DNA from: Ctenosaura bakeri
Taxonomy: Eukaryota; Chordata; Lepidosauria; Squamata; Iguanidae
Reading direction: 5' to 3'
DNA: 64,000 nucleotides
NCBI GenBank assembly: GCA_948474755.1
Contig: CAOLHI010002520.1
Location: forward strand, 186,001 to 250,000
The first letter of the stretch is position 1. Every line of letters begins with the position of its first letter. The position numbers and the translations under genes are program-made. Positions 9,171 through 22,387 of this stretch are shown here, piece after piece. The notes under the pieces were generated by a model. The model did no database searches. It saw only the letters and a program-made list of their open reading frames with translations, and had not been told where the DNA came from.

Positions 9171-11120
9171 AATATTTAAAAATCTGTACATATCCTTAAA
9201 AAGAATCTCACAGTGTTGCAACAGTGTGTTTTAAATACTTTGTATTTTGCCAGTTTACCCCATTACTATTTCTACATCAGAATGACCCATGTAACAGCTT
9301 TTAATTGAGTAGTAATGTGGATATGTTTTGATTTGCCTTTGACAGTTCAAGAGCAAGTCTTCTGCCCTCAAGAATAATCTTAGAAGTCAACATTCTGCAC
9401 CACTGAATCCAGAATCCCTGTCATTTCTTGGCTCTTGAGTTCGAGTTTGCTTTTAAAAATGCAGCTTTTGTTAAAGTGCAAAGCTAAGACTAAGTCTGTG
9501 TGGATACAAACTCTTATACTACAGTTCATGTATATGAAGAATGAAATGTGAAGCCAAGGTTTTCAGATTTTATATATTATAGAGATCTTCACTTAAGTCA
9601 AGAAGCGGTTGAAATCTATCTATATATCAGAACAGTGTTGTGAATTGGTATATATCAGTTAGTCTCAATTGTCCTGCTTGATTCTTTCCCCCTCCCTCTT
9701 TTCCATTTTATATGTCAGAGTAGTAGTTATTCCTAGCTTCAGTGCAGGTGTAATCCAACACAGGAAGAGTAAAAGACAGAGATCATACGAAGTTTTTAAA
9801 GACCAAGGCATATTACAAGTTCTTGAAAGAAATGATGCCCACTGTCTTATGTGGAGCTGTGGCAGAAGAGAGAGGGAGGGACACAGCTCTTTGAACTGTG
9901 TTTAGTGTGACTAGCATGTAGTCTGGCATTTGCACCTGAATTGAATGTATTACATATCTTTTATTTTGCAAATAAAAAAAAACTAATATCATGGGTTTTT
10001 TTTCCTCATGAAGAAACTATTCTTCAATGAAGAGTCTACAGATTTTTGGGTAACTATTGCTTCTTAGGAAATTAGGCTAACACTTGAGAAAAACCATTTG
10101 TATTCAGATAGAGATTATTTGAATTTATTTATTTATTTATTAAATAAAGAGCTATTTTGGACTTGTAATGTTTATAGAAGTTCTTTATGAAAACCAGTCA
10201 GTTAATAAGTTTTGGATATATTTCTCTTTTCTCTGTATTTTGGAATATTTAATAAATGTTTGTATAAATTCATTTTTCCCCATGGAAAAATAGAAATGCA
10301 GAATGCATACTGTGTGACAGGAGATATGATTTATTCTCATACCAGTGATTAGAACTGAAAGCATGGTAACTAATTCCATCTCAGTCCCATTCAGAATTGG
10401 GATTGTTCTTTCTGAGTTTTTCAGAAAATTCTCTGAATTCTTATATTGCACTGCATAGTCTCAATGATTTCCTGTCAACCCCTTCCCCATTCACAGTGTT
10501 TGTGGTATTCACAGGACTGAATATTAGAATCATAGAAGACTAGAACAGTAGAATATTACTTACAGTATTCTCCCCTCCTTTGCAAGCTCTCCTATTTTTC
10601 TTCCCGCAGCAGTGATTGGTAATGGGGGAGTAGTGATAGGTTGAAAGGGAGAGCAAACTTTGGGCTTTGTGTAGGCAAAAGATCCCAGTGAACTGTAGTT
10701 TGCCTCTGGAGCCTGACCCAGCCCAGATACCTTAGGAAACTATAATTTTGAGGTACTTATTTGCCAGGAATGTTTTGTTGGTTAGGCTTTCAGGTGTAAC
10801 TGAAGACAAAGGAATGGCCTCTTCCTTTGAACTGTCTTCCTCTTACCGTTTCTGGAAGGTAACTTTTGGGAAAGTGGTGCTTGGTGGCAATGGCATGCCC
10901 TAGTTTTTGAGGGTAGCTGAAATTGAATGGGCCATTTTTTGGCAGTGGTGAATAAAAGGGTTTGTTTTTTTCCAAATGAAGGTGTGTTATATGTTTTTCT
11001 GGACTCCTTCAGTTTGCAAAATCTGAAAAAGCACTGGTAGAAATATAGTCCTGTGATGAAATGTATTTGTATTTCAATTACATTTTGTTTTCATTTTCCT
11101 TTCCTTCCATTCTTTTAAAG
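9171..11120. other. Intron-like sequence 5' of exon A
   Basis: No exon with convincing splice sites was found. An ATTT-rich tract lies at 10122-10142. A CR1-tail-like AGAATCATAGAAGACTAG at 10526-10543 is too short to assign. The polypyrimidine run before 11121 (TTCCTTCCATTCTTTTAAAG) is the probable acceptor of the next exon. Confidence 0.5.
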
Positions 11121-11314
11121 GTCATTAGATAGAAAGCCACAGAGACCTGTATTAGGAAAGTCACGGACTCTTCCAAGCATCCCACAGTCTCCTGTTGTAA
11201 GTCGGGTTCCTCTTCTAGATTCCAAGTTGTACAGGAAAGAAATGCCGGAGCAGAAACAGCACAGGAATCTCTCTGCCCCTGATTATGAGAAAGGGTGCAC
11301 AGTGCCCTCTACTG
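11121..11314 (+). CDS. Exon A of an unidentified cellular gene
   Basis: A pyrimidine-rich acceptor ends in AAAG at 11120 and a strong donor, CTG|GTAAGT, follows 11314. The 194-nt exon enters with one base completing a codon, has 64 open codons, and leaves with one base. The peptide is basic and rich in Ser and Pro (KSRTLPSIPQSPVVSR, then RKEMPEQKQHRNLSAPDY), which looks like a disordered, possibly phosphorylated linker in a signalling or scaffold protein. Codon choice is balanced, unlike the surrounding AT-rich DNA. It joins in frame to the exon at 15679 through a GGA glycine codon. I do not recognise the protein, and further exons must lie outside the window or be unrecognised. Confidence 0.75.
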
Positions 11315-11740
11315 GTAAGTTTCAATAATTTTTCTTTCGTTTTTAGTAATCAATAGATACCTTCCCGGAGGCTTCAGAAAAGCTTCAGGATTGATTTTGA
11401 GTAATCTTTCTTAGAGATTACTAAAAACAAGCAAACAAAAGCCCTATTTTAACCATTCAGCATTAAAAGGTAACTTCACTTCAAAAAGTCACCCCTTATT
11501 TTAAGGTATTGTATTTTCTGTCTTTGATTATAGTCTTTATCAAGATTTAAAATTAAGCATAAAGTTACTCTCTTTCTTGCCATGTTTATTAGGTTGTGTG
11601 AAGCTCATCTTTATTTTGTCTGTGAAGTGGTAGTGGTTTTTTCTAGAATTTACCTGAGGCTAGGGTTCAAAGAACTCTGTTAACTTTATTATTTATTGAA
11701 GTTTACATTAGAACTAAAAACAAAACAAAACCCCTTTCCC
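11315..11740. other. Intron after exon A
   Basis: AT-rich sequence with no further exon or clear repeat until the L1 that begins near 11750. Confidence 0.5.
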
Positions 11741-11749
11741 ACTTCCATC

Positions 11750-12697
11750 TTTTTTCCAATTGAATCTGTTTATTTATCCTCATACATACATATTTAAACT
11801 ACATATTTAAACATAACAAAACATTGTTTGCTACATCTTACTTTGAACCTTTGCTGCTTATTACTTGTCTTATACAATATTGCTTCACTTCATTTTCATT
11901 ATTACTTTCTTCTTATTTCTATATTATTTCTTTATCCGTCCTCTCTCCTTTGCATCTTGTAATGTTTTAAATCTTATTCTTGGTTTTTTTCCTTTCCAAA
12001 TAAATTTTCGCAGCTCTTTTTCCCAGTCCTTAAATATATTCTCCTTTCCCATTATTGGTAGATTCTGAAAAAGAAACATTAGCTTAGGTAGTATGGACAT
12101 TTTAAAGGCATTTATCCTTCCTAAGAGAGATAAATGCAGACGTGTCCATTTTTCCATTTTACTTTGAATCTCTTTCTAAGTCTTCAAGTAATTATTATCA
12201 AATAAATTGATTTTTATTTGTTGTTGTTATTCGTAGATATTTTCTTTTCTTTGTTATTTGGTATCCCGATCTTTTCAACCCCACTTGTTCTTTTCTGGTT
12301 ATATTTAGTGTCATCAGTATTGTCTTGTCTCTATTTATCTTATAACCTGCCATTTGTCCATATTTTTATAATATATCAATCAACATATGAATTGATTCTT
12401 GTGGTTCTTCCAAAAATATAATAATATCATCAGCAAAGGCTTTATATTTTATCTCCTTCTTTATTTTTAAACCTCGTGTCTGTTGATCCTCATACCTCCA
12501 ATACAGCTATAAATAATAATGATGATAATGGGCACCCTTGCCGTATCCCCTTATTAATATTAAAGCTTGGCATTTTGTCTCCATTTATTATTAACTTTGC
12601 TGATTGGTCTTGATAAATCCTCTCTATCCATGTACAAAAGGTTTCTTCCAGGTCATATTCTTTTAATGTTCTATGCATAAAATCCCAGGTAACTAAA
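11750..12697 (-). pseudogene. L1 ORF2 fragment (RT domain), minus strand, inside the intron
   Basis: Reading from 12697 downward the minus strand encodes LVTWDFMHRTLKEYDLEE, then INKGIRQGCPLSSLLFI, an RT motif, at about 12590-12505. KAFADDIIIF follows, with the catalytic FADD core intact near 12440, then LSLLGRINAFKM and LFQNLPIMGK at about 12135-12055. The order matches L1 RT and downstream ORF2. The region is broken by stops after the FADD motif, and the C-terminal half and zinc knuckle are missing, so it is both 5'-truncated and internally deleted or 3'-decayed. It sits antisense to the flanking exons. Confidence 0.85.
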
Positions 12698-14318
12698 TCT
12701 GTTAACTTTTGAATGGGAGAGGAGAGGGGAATTTTTGAAACTGGTTTCAGAGGCCAAATATTTGGCTCCAAAGAATCATTTAATTTTGTTACTGACATTG
12801 TAGTGCCCTGCTTTATTCCGTGAAAGTTTAGTACTGAGGTAAAATTTCAGAATAATATAAATACCTCATTGTTGTTCTTTTAGGAATCACAGTCTGTTCA
12901 TGTATATTCATGTTGTTGTCCTCGTATTTTTAGTGCCTGAAGTGCCTAAGATTGTAATAGAGAGAATGTGTGATTTTTGTGACTTTGGGTTTCTTAGCTC
13001 CCACTATTAAGCATATTAACTATCCCTGCATATATTTTTTTAAAATTTTATTTCTTTATTGAGTTAAAATATAAGTAATAAAAAAGAAACAAAAAAAGAG
13101 GATATGTGTGTTATCAGCAATTGTAAACAATATATAGACATATATAGACATATATATCTATATCTATATCTTCCTTTACACTTTTGTGATTATCAAGAAA
13201 TTCCTCATGTTTATATGATATTTGATATATTAACTATTGCATATCCCCTTTGAACTTCCTCCTTGGGTAACAGTAAATGATGATTTTCAAAACCCTCACT
13301 AATGTCTTTTTGTGTGCACAGGTCTGCTGTTCTACTGGCTAACTAAGACAGATTTTCCCCCTTTTTCCTACAGTCAATTTAGAAATTGAAGACCCTCATT
13401 TATTAAATGTATTTTTATCACTCATCACTCTATCATATGTTACTGTCTATTTCTTGTCTATTGTCTCAATTTTCCGTCTTTCCCTTAAATACTACTGCTA
13501 ACTTCTGATGGCTAGTGCACTATAAGAAAGTATCTCTGAAAGAAAGCTTGACAGTGGCTATGTTCTTAGGGTAGTAGGCATCCATATTTTATCTATATTT
13601 CCCAAGACAGAATGCACTGCAAAGATCAAGACTGACACTTGAAAATTGTACTGGAAATGTATAGGAAACCAATGATTATGTTTTAACAAGTTTTGTGTTA
13701 GAGTGGCCACTTAGGATTCACCACTAAGTATTTCATTTTTCCACAAAATGAAGGTGAATATTTTATACCAAAGGTGCTAATTTTAGTGTCCACTTCTTGT
13801 TTGGGAATATGACTTACTATTTTATTGCTACTGTAATTTTATTGTTTTAATTAAGATGTAATCTTTCAGAGGACTTGGTGAAGAGTATTCAGTAAATCTA
13901 CCAGATAAAAATATTTTTTGCTCTTTCTTCAATGTGGCCTAATGTGGTTTCCCAATGTGGGGAGGGAGGCAGACATTTTTAAGCATATGAAAGAGACCAA
14001 CCTACTCAGTCACTTACTCCTTCTTATCTTATTGTTTCTTACCTCAGACTCTTTCTTCTTCTGATGACTTGCTCAAATAAGGAAGAATTCCTCATGTATG
14101 TGAGGATTAGGAAATAGATTTTCTTCCTGGTTGTACATTTTGGTACACAGGCAGAGATTTCACACTGTAAAGCATATTGATTATAAAAGAGATTATCTGT
14201 ATTTCCCTCAGATGTGTTGTAGTGCAGTTTTCAGGACAGTATGTAGTAATGGTTTTCTGCCATGTTATAGGGCTGTGTTCAAAGCTGTAATTATTAGTGT
14301 CTGTTGTATTTGTTCTAG
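12698..14318. other. Intron-like sequence between exons A and B
   Basis: AT-rich. A (TA/GACA)-type simple repeat with ATATAGACATAT units lies at 13128-13170. An A/T-rich stretch at 13040-13100 could be an L1 tail remnant. No exon was recognised. The pyrimidine-rich TGTATTTGTTCTAG before 14319 is a good acceptor. Confidence 0.45.
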
Positions 14319-14467
14319 GAGAAATATGGTGCTCTTTCCATGTGGAAAGATATCAAGTAGACCTCCAAGCAGACTTACACCAAACAAGTTATGTCTGGAG
14401 TACAATGATAGTCTAAATCGTTTGTTGGTCCCTAGTAGAACAGACACATTAAATAAATGGGAACATG
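14319..14467 (+). CDS. Exon B, possible alternative exon or alternative first exon
   Basis: A strong acceptor (TTGTTCTAG) precedes 14319 and a strong donor (CATG|GTAAGT) follows 14467. Length is 149 nt. It enters with one base, is open for 49 codons and leaves with one base, the same phases as exon A. Spliced after exon A it would break the frame; spliced instead of exon A, it reads into the exon at 15679. The peptide includes KISSRPPSRLTPNKLCLEY and RTDTLNKWEHG. An ATG at 14326 has A at -3 and G at +4, so the segment could be an alternative first exon with its own start. It is not similar enough to exon A to prove a duplication. It could also be a chance open frame. Confidence 0.5.
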
Positions 14468-15678
14468 GTAAGTTAACACTTACGTACATTCCATTGTTTC
14501 CATGGGTCTACTCTGCTTGGGACAAACAGCTGGATTCAGGCGAATGCCTGTTGTATATATAGCACTTTCTGTAGTGGTAGCCATGTTAGTTGTTTGCATG
14601 CAAAGCATGTGCTACACTGAGATAAAACCTTTCCTTACCAGCCAGTCATGCCCTCTTCCAAGATACTCCATACTATTCCTTTTCACTAGTTTTTTTATTC
14701 ATTTACCTCCAACAGTCAGTCAACATTCTGTAGCAACTGAACATGCATAGTCTTCATTCAGTTGTTTAAAAATTTTGTTCCCTTAGGTTTTTCCCTAACA
14801 TGTTTTTGTATTTTTTTCAACCTTGGGGCTCACTCAAGCCTGCTTGTAACCATCATCTTATGCATGGATTTCATAATAGAAAAGTTGAGTTCAGTATTAG
14901 TATATATGGCATTACCTAATGAACTAGTATTAACTGTTAATTTTATAGTCTGCAACAAATGTATGGAGGATGTGTATTGTGTGTAGCAGCCGTGGAAAGC
15001 CCTTTTGCCTCAGCTATTCTAAAGAGCAGCTGGTAATAGAAATCATCTGTAATGGGATAGAGTTGATTGTTTGATTTCAGGTAATCTTGTTTCTTATATT
15101 GGCAATGTGTAATATGGTGAGAAGTTTGAACGTTTCTATGGACCTCTGTTGAGTCTTTCTTATTAAAATGTTTATTAATTTATTGATTGTGTGTTTAATA
15201 GTAAATGCTGTCTTCTCACACATTTTCTCTTTCTGACAGCTTTTCTTGCTGGCAGAGAAGCTGTCAGAAGGAAAAAATGCTTATGACTTCTTCTTACAGC
15301 TGTGATGTTTGCTCCAAGTTCGCATTTATTTATTTATTTATGAAATCATTTAATTTTAAAGTGCCTTTCAGTATTATCTTTTCTAGGCAGTTTTGTTATC
15401 CTGCCTGTAAGCATATATTAACTCTTAATCATAATAAGCACTTAAACAATTAGGCAATGTATAGTTAATAATGAAGAATTACAAAATGCCTCCTACTTAC
15501 AAGATTAAAATACTCAGATGATTAAAGAAAATGGCTGAAAGTTAATTACTAATTACTTGTACTCTTTAGGAATATACAGGAAAGAATTGTGAGTTTTCTT
15601 GTTGCAGAATCATGAACTTTGGCTCCTCATGTTATGATTGTAGCTCCTTCCTTTGTCTCTCCTTCCCACCCCATTCAG
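14468..15678. other. Intron before exon C
   Basis: AT-rich, no repeat family recognised. A short inverted motif around 15235-15270 (CTGACAGC...GCTGTCAG) is present. The acceptor region of exon C is the pyrimidine-rich stretch 15655-15678. Confidence 0.5.
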
Positions 15679-15908
15679 GAGAGGCATGGCAGCTGGAAGA
15701 TGACTGTACTGAGTCTATGAGGGATTCTGCTCTTCACTCAAGGCTGTGCACTGCAATTGATGAGGCACCTTTCAGGTCACTGAGAACTCATTCCTTCTAC
15801 ATGCGGAAAAGTATTTCTGTAGACAACCACCTGAGTTCGCTCAGCTATTCTATCCACACCACAGAAACCAAGACAGAGCGAGTCAAAACCAAACTTCGGA
15901 GGCAATTT
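15679..15908 (+). CDS. Exon C of the same unidentified gene
   Basis: The acceptor is CTTCCCACCCCATTCAG at 15662-15678 and the donor is TTT|GTGAGT after 15908. The 230-nt exon takes two bases to complete a codon, has 76 open codons and ends on a codon boundary. The peptide runs from EAWQLEDDCTESMRDS through FRSLRTHSFYMRKSISVDNH to KTERVKTKLRRQF. It is Ser/Thr-rich with basic clusters (MRKSIS, KLRRQF) that resemble kinase or 14-3-3 sites. It joins in frame to exon A or exon B. I could not place it in a known family. Downstream exons were not found in the remaining 48 kb, so the next intron is very long or the exons are outside the window. Confidence 0.8.
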
Positions 15909-18900
15909 GTGAGTACCTAATGACTGTGTCTCGAGCCAGTCATCTTCTTTACCGGTTTAAAATCTTTAAGTCTATACATGTTTTCAGAATTTGTGTCATT
16001 GTGTTCTTCTCTCAAAGTATCCTGCGCTCCTACTCATCTGAAACTGATGATGTTCTCCTCTTGTGGTGACATGGCACTGTCTAAAATAATAAATCCATTG
16101 CCTATCAAGTATTTCAGATTACTATGTAACACATCTGTTTGATTAAAGATGAAGGATATAGTTTTTACATCCTAAATATTGTTGTACTTGGGTTGGTAAG
16201 GACGTATGCAACATGCATATATACAACAAACTACCATACCTTCCTCATTTGCAATGTGGTTTAAAGTCAGCATTCACCATAAGTAAGAAATGCATTTCCT
16301 GCTCGTCATTATAGATGCTGCTGTTGTTGAAAGCTCTTGAACCAGAAATGATCTAGCATTAAACTAATAGACTTCAAATCAGTACTCAAGCTTCAGAACA
16401 GTACATGGAATATAAATATCTATGAGATTCAAATAGCTGGGTTAATTTGAGCAGAGCTGCATATGATGGGCTGGGGGGGCAAAATAAAACTTGGTACTAT
16501 AAAGTACCCCAAAACTTCTGAGACTCACTACTGAATGGAAGAAGGATCCTTTGGGTATTGAGAACACATCCAGACTGATTAAAAATTCTGAGATTTTGTT
16601 CCTGCTTTTTCCAATGTTATCCTGGGTTAAAATCAACCAACCTGGAGAGCTGGCATAAAATATTTCGGATCATACCAGGAGCTGAGAAAATATTCTGGGA
16701 TAAAGAAAACATATATAGATCTTCAAAATAAAAAAAATCTAGGACTTTCTGGTCTTTTTAATCAGTCTGGAGGCACTCTGAGAAAGATAAAGGAGAAGAC
16801 TTTAGATTTGCACATCAAATTCCTTCTGTTATATATCTGGCTTTAGGGAGAAATCTGAAATTTACTTGTACTTCTGCAACCTGTTGTTGAGAGGTAATGA
16901 ATAATCTCCTTCAGTTGTATACAGAGATGTGCTGTATTCCTTTTGGAGGCAAATGAAAGTGGAAAAGGATGAAGGATTGTTGGTTTGTTTTTTTTTGGCT
17001 ATCTCTTTCTTTAAAATAGGCTGAATTAGAGAGATATTGTTGACAGTTTACTTGTGCCCAAATAATATAATATAATTTAACTTAGTAAAGTAGTTCTGAT
17101 GCATTAAGGTCTAGTATTCTGAATAGGGTATATCTAATAATTAGGAATCATAGTAGCATTACTCCTGACTTACAATGAATGCCAGGTAGTCTGTACCTAA
17201 GATAACTGACGAAGAAGACTGAAAATATTTTGGTAGGAATTTATTCTTATGATGTAACACAAGAGCAGAAATGACAGCTGGGATGCAATATGGTTAGCGA
17301 ATTCCACTTAAAATTTAATGGGCTAATCTCCCACTTTTTTTGTTAGACACCTGATCTGAAGAATGATATGTTCAGTTTCTACCTCATTACTAGCCTTAGA
17401 ATTGTAATGAAGGGATTGGATATCCCTCTACTGAAAGGTGATGCTACTTTAGGTAAAATTGTCATCTTATATGTAGGTGCATGAAAATAAAACAGAAGGA
17501 TGTGATGAAGGTAAGGAGATTTTGCTGTAAGCCTGTGTGGTTAGAGGGGAAACAGAACACCTGTGAAAAAAACTATACAACCATTCTACAGTGTTATACA
17601 GGTACCTTGACATTTTTCCTTTACTTGCTCTTAGATGTAATAGTTTCACCTGATAAATTTCTGAAACCATCAAATCAAACTATTGTTTTTTATACTTCCA
17701 GGAGTCACTGGAAACTTCCTTTTTCTCTGATGAGATAGTAATCCTAATGTAAAATACCACAATTAAACTCAAAAATGTGGAGTGACATTTTGGGTGTTTC
17801 CATATGTAATGCTTCTGGTTCTAAGAAGCAGAAGACACGGTAGAGCTAGTCTGTCTGTCTTGTCCTTTTTGTGGAAGGAAAAAAGACAGAAGAAGCAGCA
17901 GCAGGGGAAAAGAGAGGGCTATAAATGGAAGATGTCGTTATCTGAATTCTTGTAAAAGTCCATGGGCAAGAAAGGTGATTGCTCAAAAAAAAAATATCCG
18001 TGTCTCGAAGTACACTTTCATGAATGCTGATGTAAGACATGAATTTCACAAATTGCAATTTAGGAAAACAAGACAGTGGAGTATAACAGACAGCAGGTGA
18101 ATGATAACAGCCATCCTTGGTGCCATCATTTTTGAGAATCAGAAAATGTCAAAAGATTTCCAGAGCTTAGAGGAGCCTGTTCTGTCTGTGGTAAAGAAAT
18201 AGCTTTTCTTCCCCCAGTTGTTATATATTTGAGATTGAGATGGAATTTTCATTGTAGTCACATTTTTGCTGATGATTGCTTCTATCACTGTTTGCCAGAT
18301 GTGATCTGACTCACTTGCATTTGCCATTTAGAGCAATTATATAATCATTTCAATAGTGTAGGTTAACCTATGGGAAATTGAGTTGTTTTTGGTAAATAGA
18401 TTGGGCCATGTAGCTTCTTTCTGCCTCTGTGCTTGTTAGGAATTTTGTTTGTTTATTTAATTATATAACTTGCAATTCTGTCAAAAATGGCACTCAAGGT
18501 GGGTACAGTAGTAAAATTGAAAGTGTTAACATGAAAGCAAATCCAATAAAACAAGTTAAGCACATTTAATTGAAATTTAAAACCTGTAATTAAAACGTAT
18601 GAGCTTCCTCCCTCAACCCAGTTTATATGTGGTAAGGAATTTCATCTTATTTTGCAAGTATAGCAGAATATTAGGGAAGAAGACACTAACTGTAGAACGT
18701 CTATGCTTAAATTAAGTAAGGCTTTGTTGATGCTCAAAATAACATACAAAAAAAATGAGTTGATAGTCTAATTGGTAGTGACTGTAATAAAGGCTTTGAC
18801 TCTGCCGCTAAAGCGAACAAGTAGGATGTGGCTAAAATTTGTGGATGACAAACTGTTTAGACATTAATGGTACTTGATATAAAGGCAAATTTCTTCCAAC

Positions 18901-21610
18901 AGTTCTGTTTCATTTCATTTGCTCCAACTCAACAACATATTGACTTGCAATAGAGGGACAGACTTCTACAGTATGTCAGTAAACTAGGGTAGGAGCCCCT
19001 GATTCTCCAGATATTATAAGACTACAAATTGCATTATTTCTGATCATCATCATGACTGGGGCTGCTGGGAGTTGGATGCCAGTATCAAAGTGGTTTCTCA
19101 TTTTTGTTGTAGGAAAAGCTCTCACAAAGGAGAGCAGATATTGATCTCTTTGACCTATTAGCTGTTCATTGTCTTCTCAAGAAAGAGTAGTGTTCCCCCT
19201 CTGCCATCTCTTACTCTTTGGTGATATTTTTATATTAAGTGGTCTCATGGTCTGAATAAGGAGCGGGGATGGCTGTTTCGGGGTGCAGTGCCCACATCTA
19301 GATCCTAGATCACAGGCTGCCTCAGGTTATACAGCCGCTCCTGTGTGGTATGCCGTATCTCTAGTTGTGGCATACTGTAATCTTGATTTTTTTGCCAGAT
19401 GGGTGGGTGGCCCTTTGAAATCTGTGATTATAAGTTGATGGTCTTAAGTTCCTGAAAAGGTTGGTCTTTATTTCCAAAACTGTCTGGTTCTGATATTCAT
19501 AAAGTTACTAATCTCATTTGCTTCCTTGCATGATAGCTTTAAGTCTACAGTTAACATCTACTTTTTAACCAACAATTTCAACTCAACCAAGGCTGAGGGA
19601 TCAGTAAAATTGGTTTTGCCCACTGGCTGACTGTCACATGAACAAAACACAAGTTGCAGGTTGTGTTCCTCTGTTCTCCTCATCGTCCCATTTCTCCTTT
19701 CCATCTCGATTCCAGACACTGTAACAGAGGTCTTGTTTTAGCTTTTCACAGACTTCTTCCTTCCCTTGGCCTCTTTATTGCCGTTTAGCTTTGTCTTTGC
19801 TTGGGCATAGCATAAGCAACGGAGGTCATCAATAATGAACAGCTTCTACCAGAAATGTCCTTGCTGTTCACTCTGGTCTGCAGTAATGATAAAGAGCCCT
19901 TTGCATGGTCTTCAGCTTGAAACAAAGAGATTGAAGTAATAATTGTGTATATGTGCATACACATGCTTAAAGAAGCATGTTTCCTTGGATCAAGGATGGT
20001 GCTAGGTAGTGAACAGAAACCTTTGGGGTTTTAATTTCCTTCTGTCTAGTTATTGTTCTTGTTTTAAAACAACTGATTTTTGTATATATGAAGGAAAAAT
20101 CTGGATTAAAATCATAGGAAGTTAGAAAACGTGGGTTTAGAAACTACATACCAAGGGGGTAGAAATTCTTATGCTTCTCTTTCTGCCTTTTGTTTCAGAG
20201 TGCAACTTGTGCGTTCACACATCAAATTTGCTTTTTGAACTGAATCCTGGATAAAATATATGATGTCTAGTACCTACTGCCTTGGCCAATACAACCTTAT
20301 GGCTTCATTTGACCTCCCTCACTCACCCCCAGATTAGATCCCTGCGGAGTTATGTTCATGTTCCTCTGAACATTCTCTCTGAAGGAGTGGTTGCTTACTT
20401 TGCTTTTTCAAGTGAGGTTTTTGTTCATCCCATGTTCTAAGTCTTCAGATACTGCTAAATACATGACAAGGGTGGGTTTTATTGCAAGTCTGTTTTCTTT
20501 CTTGTTTTAAAAATAGTTAGTGAGAACTCTAAGAAAACTTAAGTCATAGATAACCTCAGTGGTGCTAATTTTACTGGTGACCAATCACAACCATGTGTTA
20601 AAATTGAAGAAAGAGGGATCATGAGCCTTCTTTTTGATTCTGTTGGATCCAGATGGAATAATGGTCTGGCCAGGGATAAAGCATATCCATTTTCCAAAGG
20701 TTTACTCAGGAAAAGTGAAACATAAAAGGTGATGCTTTTAGAGTCTTTGCCAGTTATTCTAATCTATTTTGATTTTCTTTTGATCTTGAAATGAAGGCAT
20801 GTAGCTAATCAGAATTTTCTATCTGTAAGAGCAGTGCTGAGAAGCACTGCCATGTTGTGAACTGAAAATAAGCTGACATTCTGAGCAGATATTTATTAAG
20901 TATGGTAGAATTGCCTTTCAAATGTATAACGATTCATGGTGATTCTAGCTGAAGTTTCGGCAGGACTTCTGAAGTATAAAATGACTGTGGTGCTTATATG
21001 AAGTTTAAGGTATGAGCTATAAAGTTTAAAGAAACTAGATTGCTCTGCAACAGTCTTTCTGGGCCTTGTCCAATATTTTCTACTTGACTAGTGTGTTGTG
21101 GGGTTTTCCCATAATTTGTCACTGGATTGTTTTAACTGGGAGTGACAGTGAAAATGAATTTAGGAGCTTCTGCATGCAAACTGAGTGTGGTGGTACTGAT
21201 CTGTAGTGGTCCAGACAGAAAATACTTTGAAGAATTTTGGAGTATCTTTGCCACTCCTTATGTTTTTGGACTAGACAGTCAGTGGAGATGACTTGAATGG
21301 GATCTTACTGCTGGCAGATGCCTGAAAAGTTAGGTTTGTGCTTGTAAATGTTGCAGGCTTGGAATTACTCATTTTTCCATTGAGACTAATAAGACCAAGC
21401 CTTCAAGACTTGTTTCAAAGCTCTTAGCTATTAGATTTCATCAGTATCTCTTCTTTCTGATATTCTGATCTTACAGCTTGTTTTGGTTCTTGCATTGTTC
21501 TGGCCATGGCATTTGCCTGGCAAATACTACATTATTGTTTCAAGTTCCTACTCTGAGGATAGACAAGAAGCAGAAGGAAATGTACTATTGACCACTTAGC
21601 AATTTTCAAA
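15909..21610. other. Long intron-like stretch with few recognisable repeats
   Basis: No convincing exon. At 16620-16800 a block beginning near CTGGGTTAAAATCAACC matches 41519-41690, which leads into a BovB element, so it is probably the 5' leader of a BovB-type LINE. At 18438-18570 there is a short copy, minus orientation, of the unnamed family seen at 34640, 52455 and 56225. The rest shows no assignable feature. Confidence 0.5.
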
Positions 21611-22387
21611 GAGAAAGCCATGTTAGTTTAAGCACAACCAGCTATAACGGCACCTTTGAGTGGCACCTTTTAGACTAACTAGGAAGAAAAATAAATCTCT
21701 TTCATGGACTACAGTCTACTTTATCAGATGCACATTTGATAAAGATGACAGTACTCTATGAAAGCTTATGCTAGAAAGTCCCCCCCCAGTTAGTCTTGAA
21801 AGTCCTGCTGGATGTGTTTATGTCTTTTCACATTTAAGCAATGACATACAAAGAATGATTGTTGATTACTGTGATCTGAGGATGTTAAATGATATAAATA
21901 AATTTCTGTACAAAAAATTATGTTTGCTCTCTTTCGGACTTTTAATGAAAATATCATTGAGGAGGCTTGGGGATATAAAATCAGTAAAATGAGTTCTGTC
22001 TTTCCATGTTAGTGCTAATTAAGATATTTTGGTGCTTGAAGTGCAGTCTGGAAAAAGATGCCTGCATGCATTCATGCACACCTGTGTGTGAGCACATGTG
22101 TGTACTCATCCACATGGCCATTAGGACCAACACTTTAAAAAGCCTAGCTGTATCACTTGGACACCAGTTCTTGTCTTCACATGTCTCAAGTGATGCCACC
22201 TAAGATGAATCATTTCACTTCTGTTCATCATTGTACCCCATTCAATCTTTTCTTGACATAATTCAAAACTCTTAGGCTGATGTAGGAAGAATCATTCATG
22301 AACAAAACATTTATATTACTTTTCATAATGTTTCTGCTCTCACCTAGAAGATGTCAAAATATAAAAGTGGTGCATCCACATGCAACT
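21611..22387. other. Unnamed repeat (21640-21780) and spacer before the CR1
   Basis: At 21640-21780 two half-copies of the same repeat face each other: CACCTTT...CATGGACTACAGTCT reading minus, then TATGAAAGCTTATGCT reading plus. 21781-22387 has no recognised feature. Confidence 0.45.

Noticed and set aside
19117..19200. Possible exon after TTGTTGTAG
   Set aside because: A 25-codon frame follows an acceptor-like site, but it hits a stop and has no donor.
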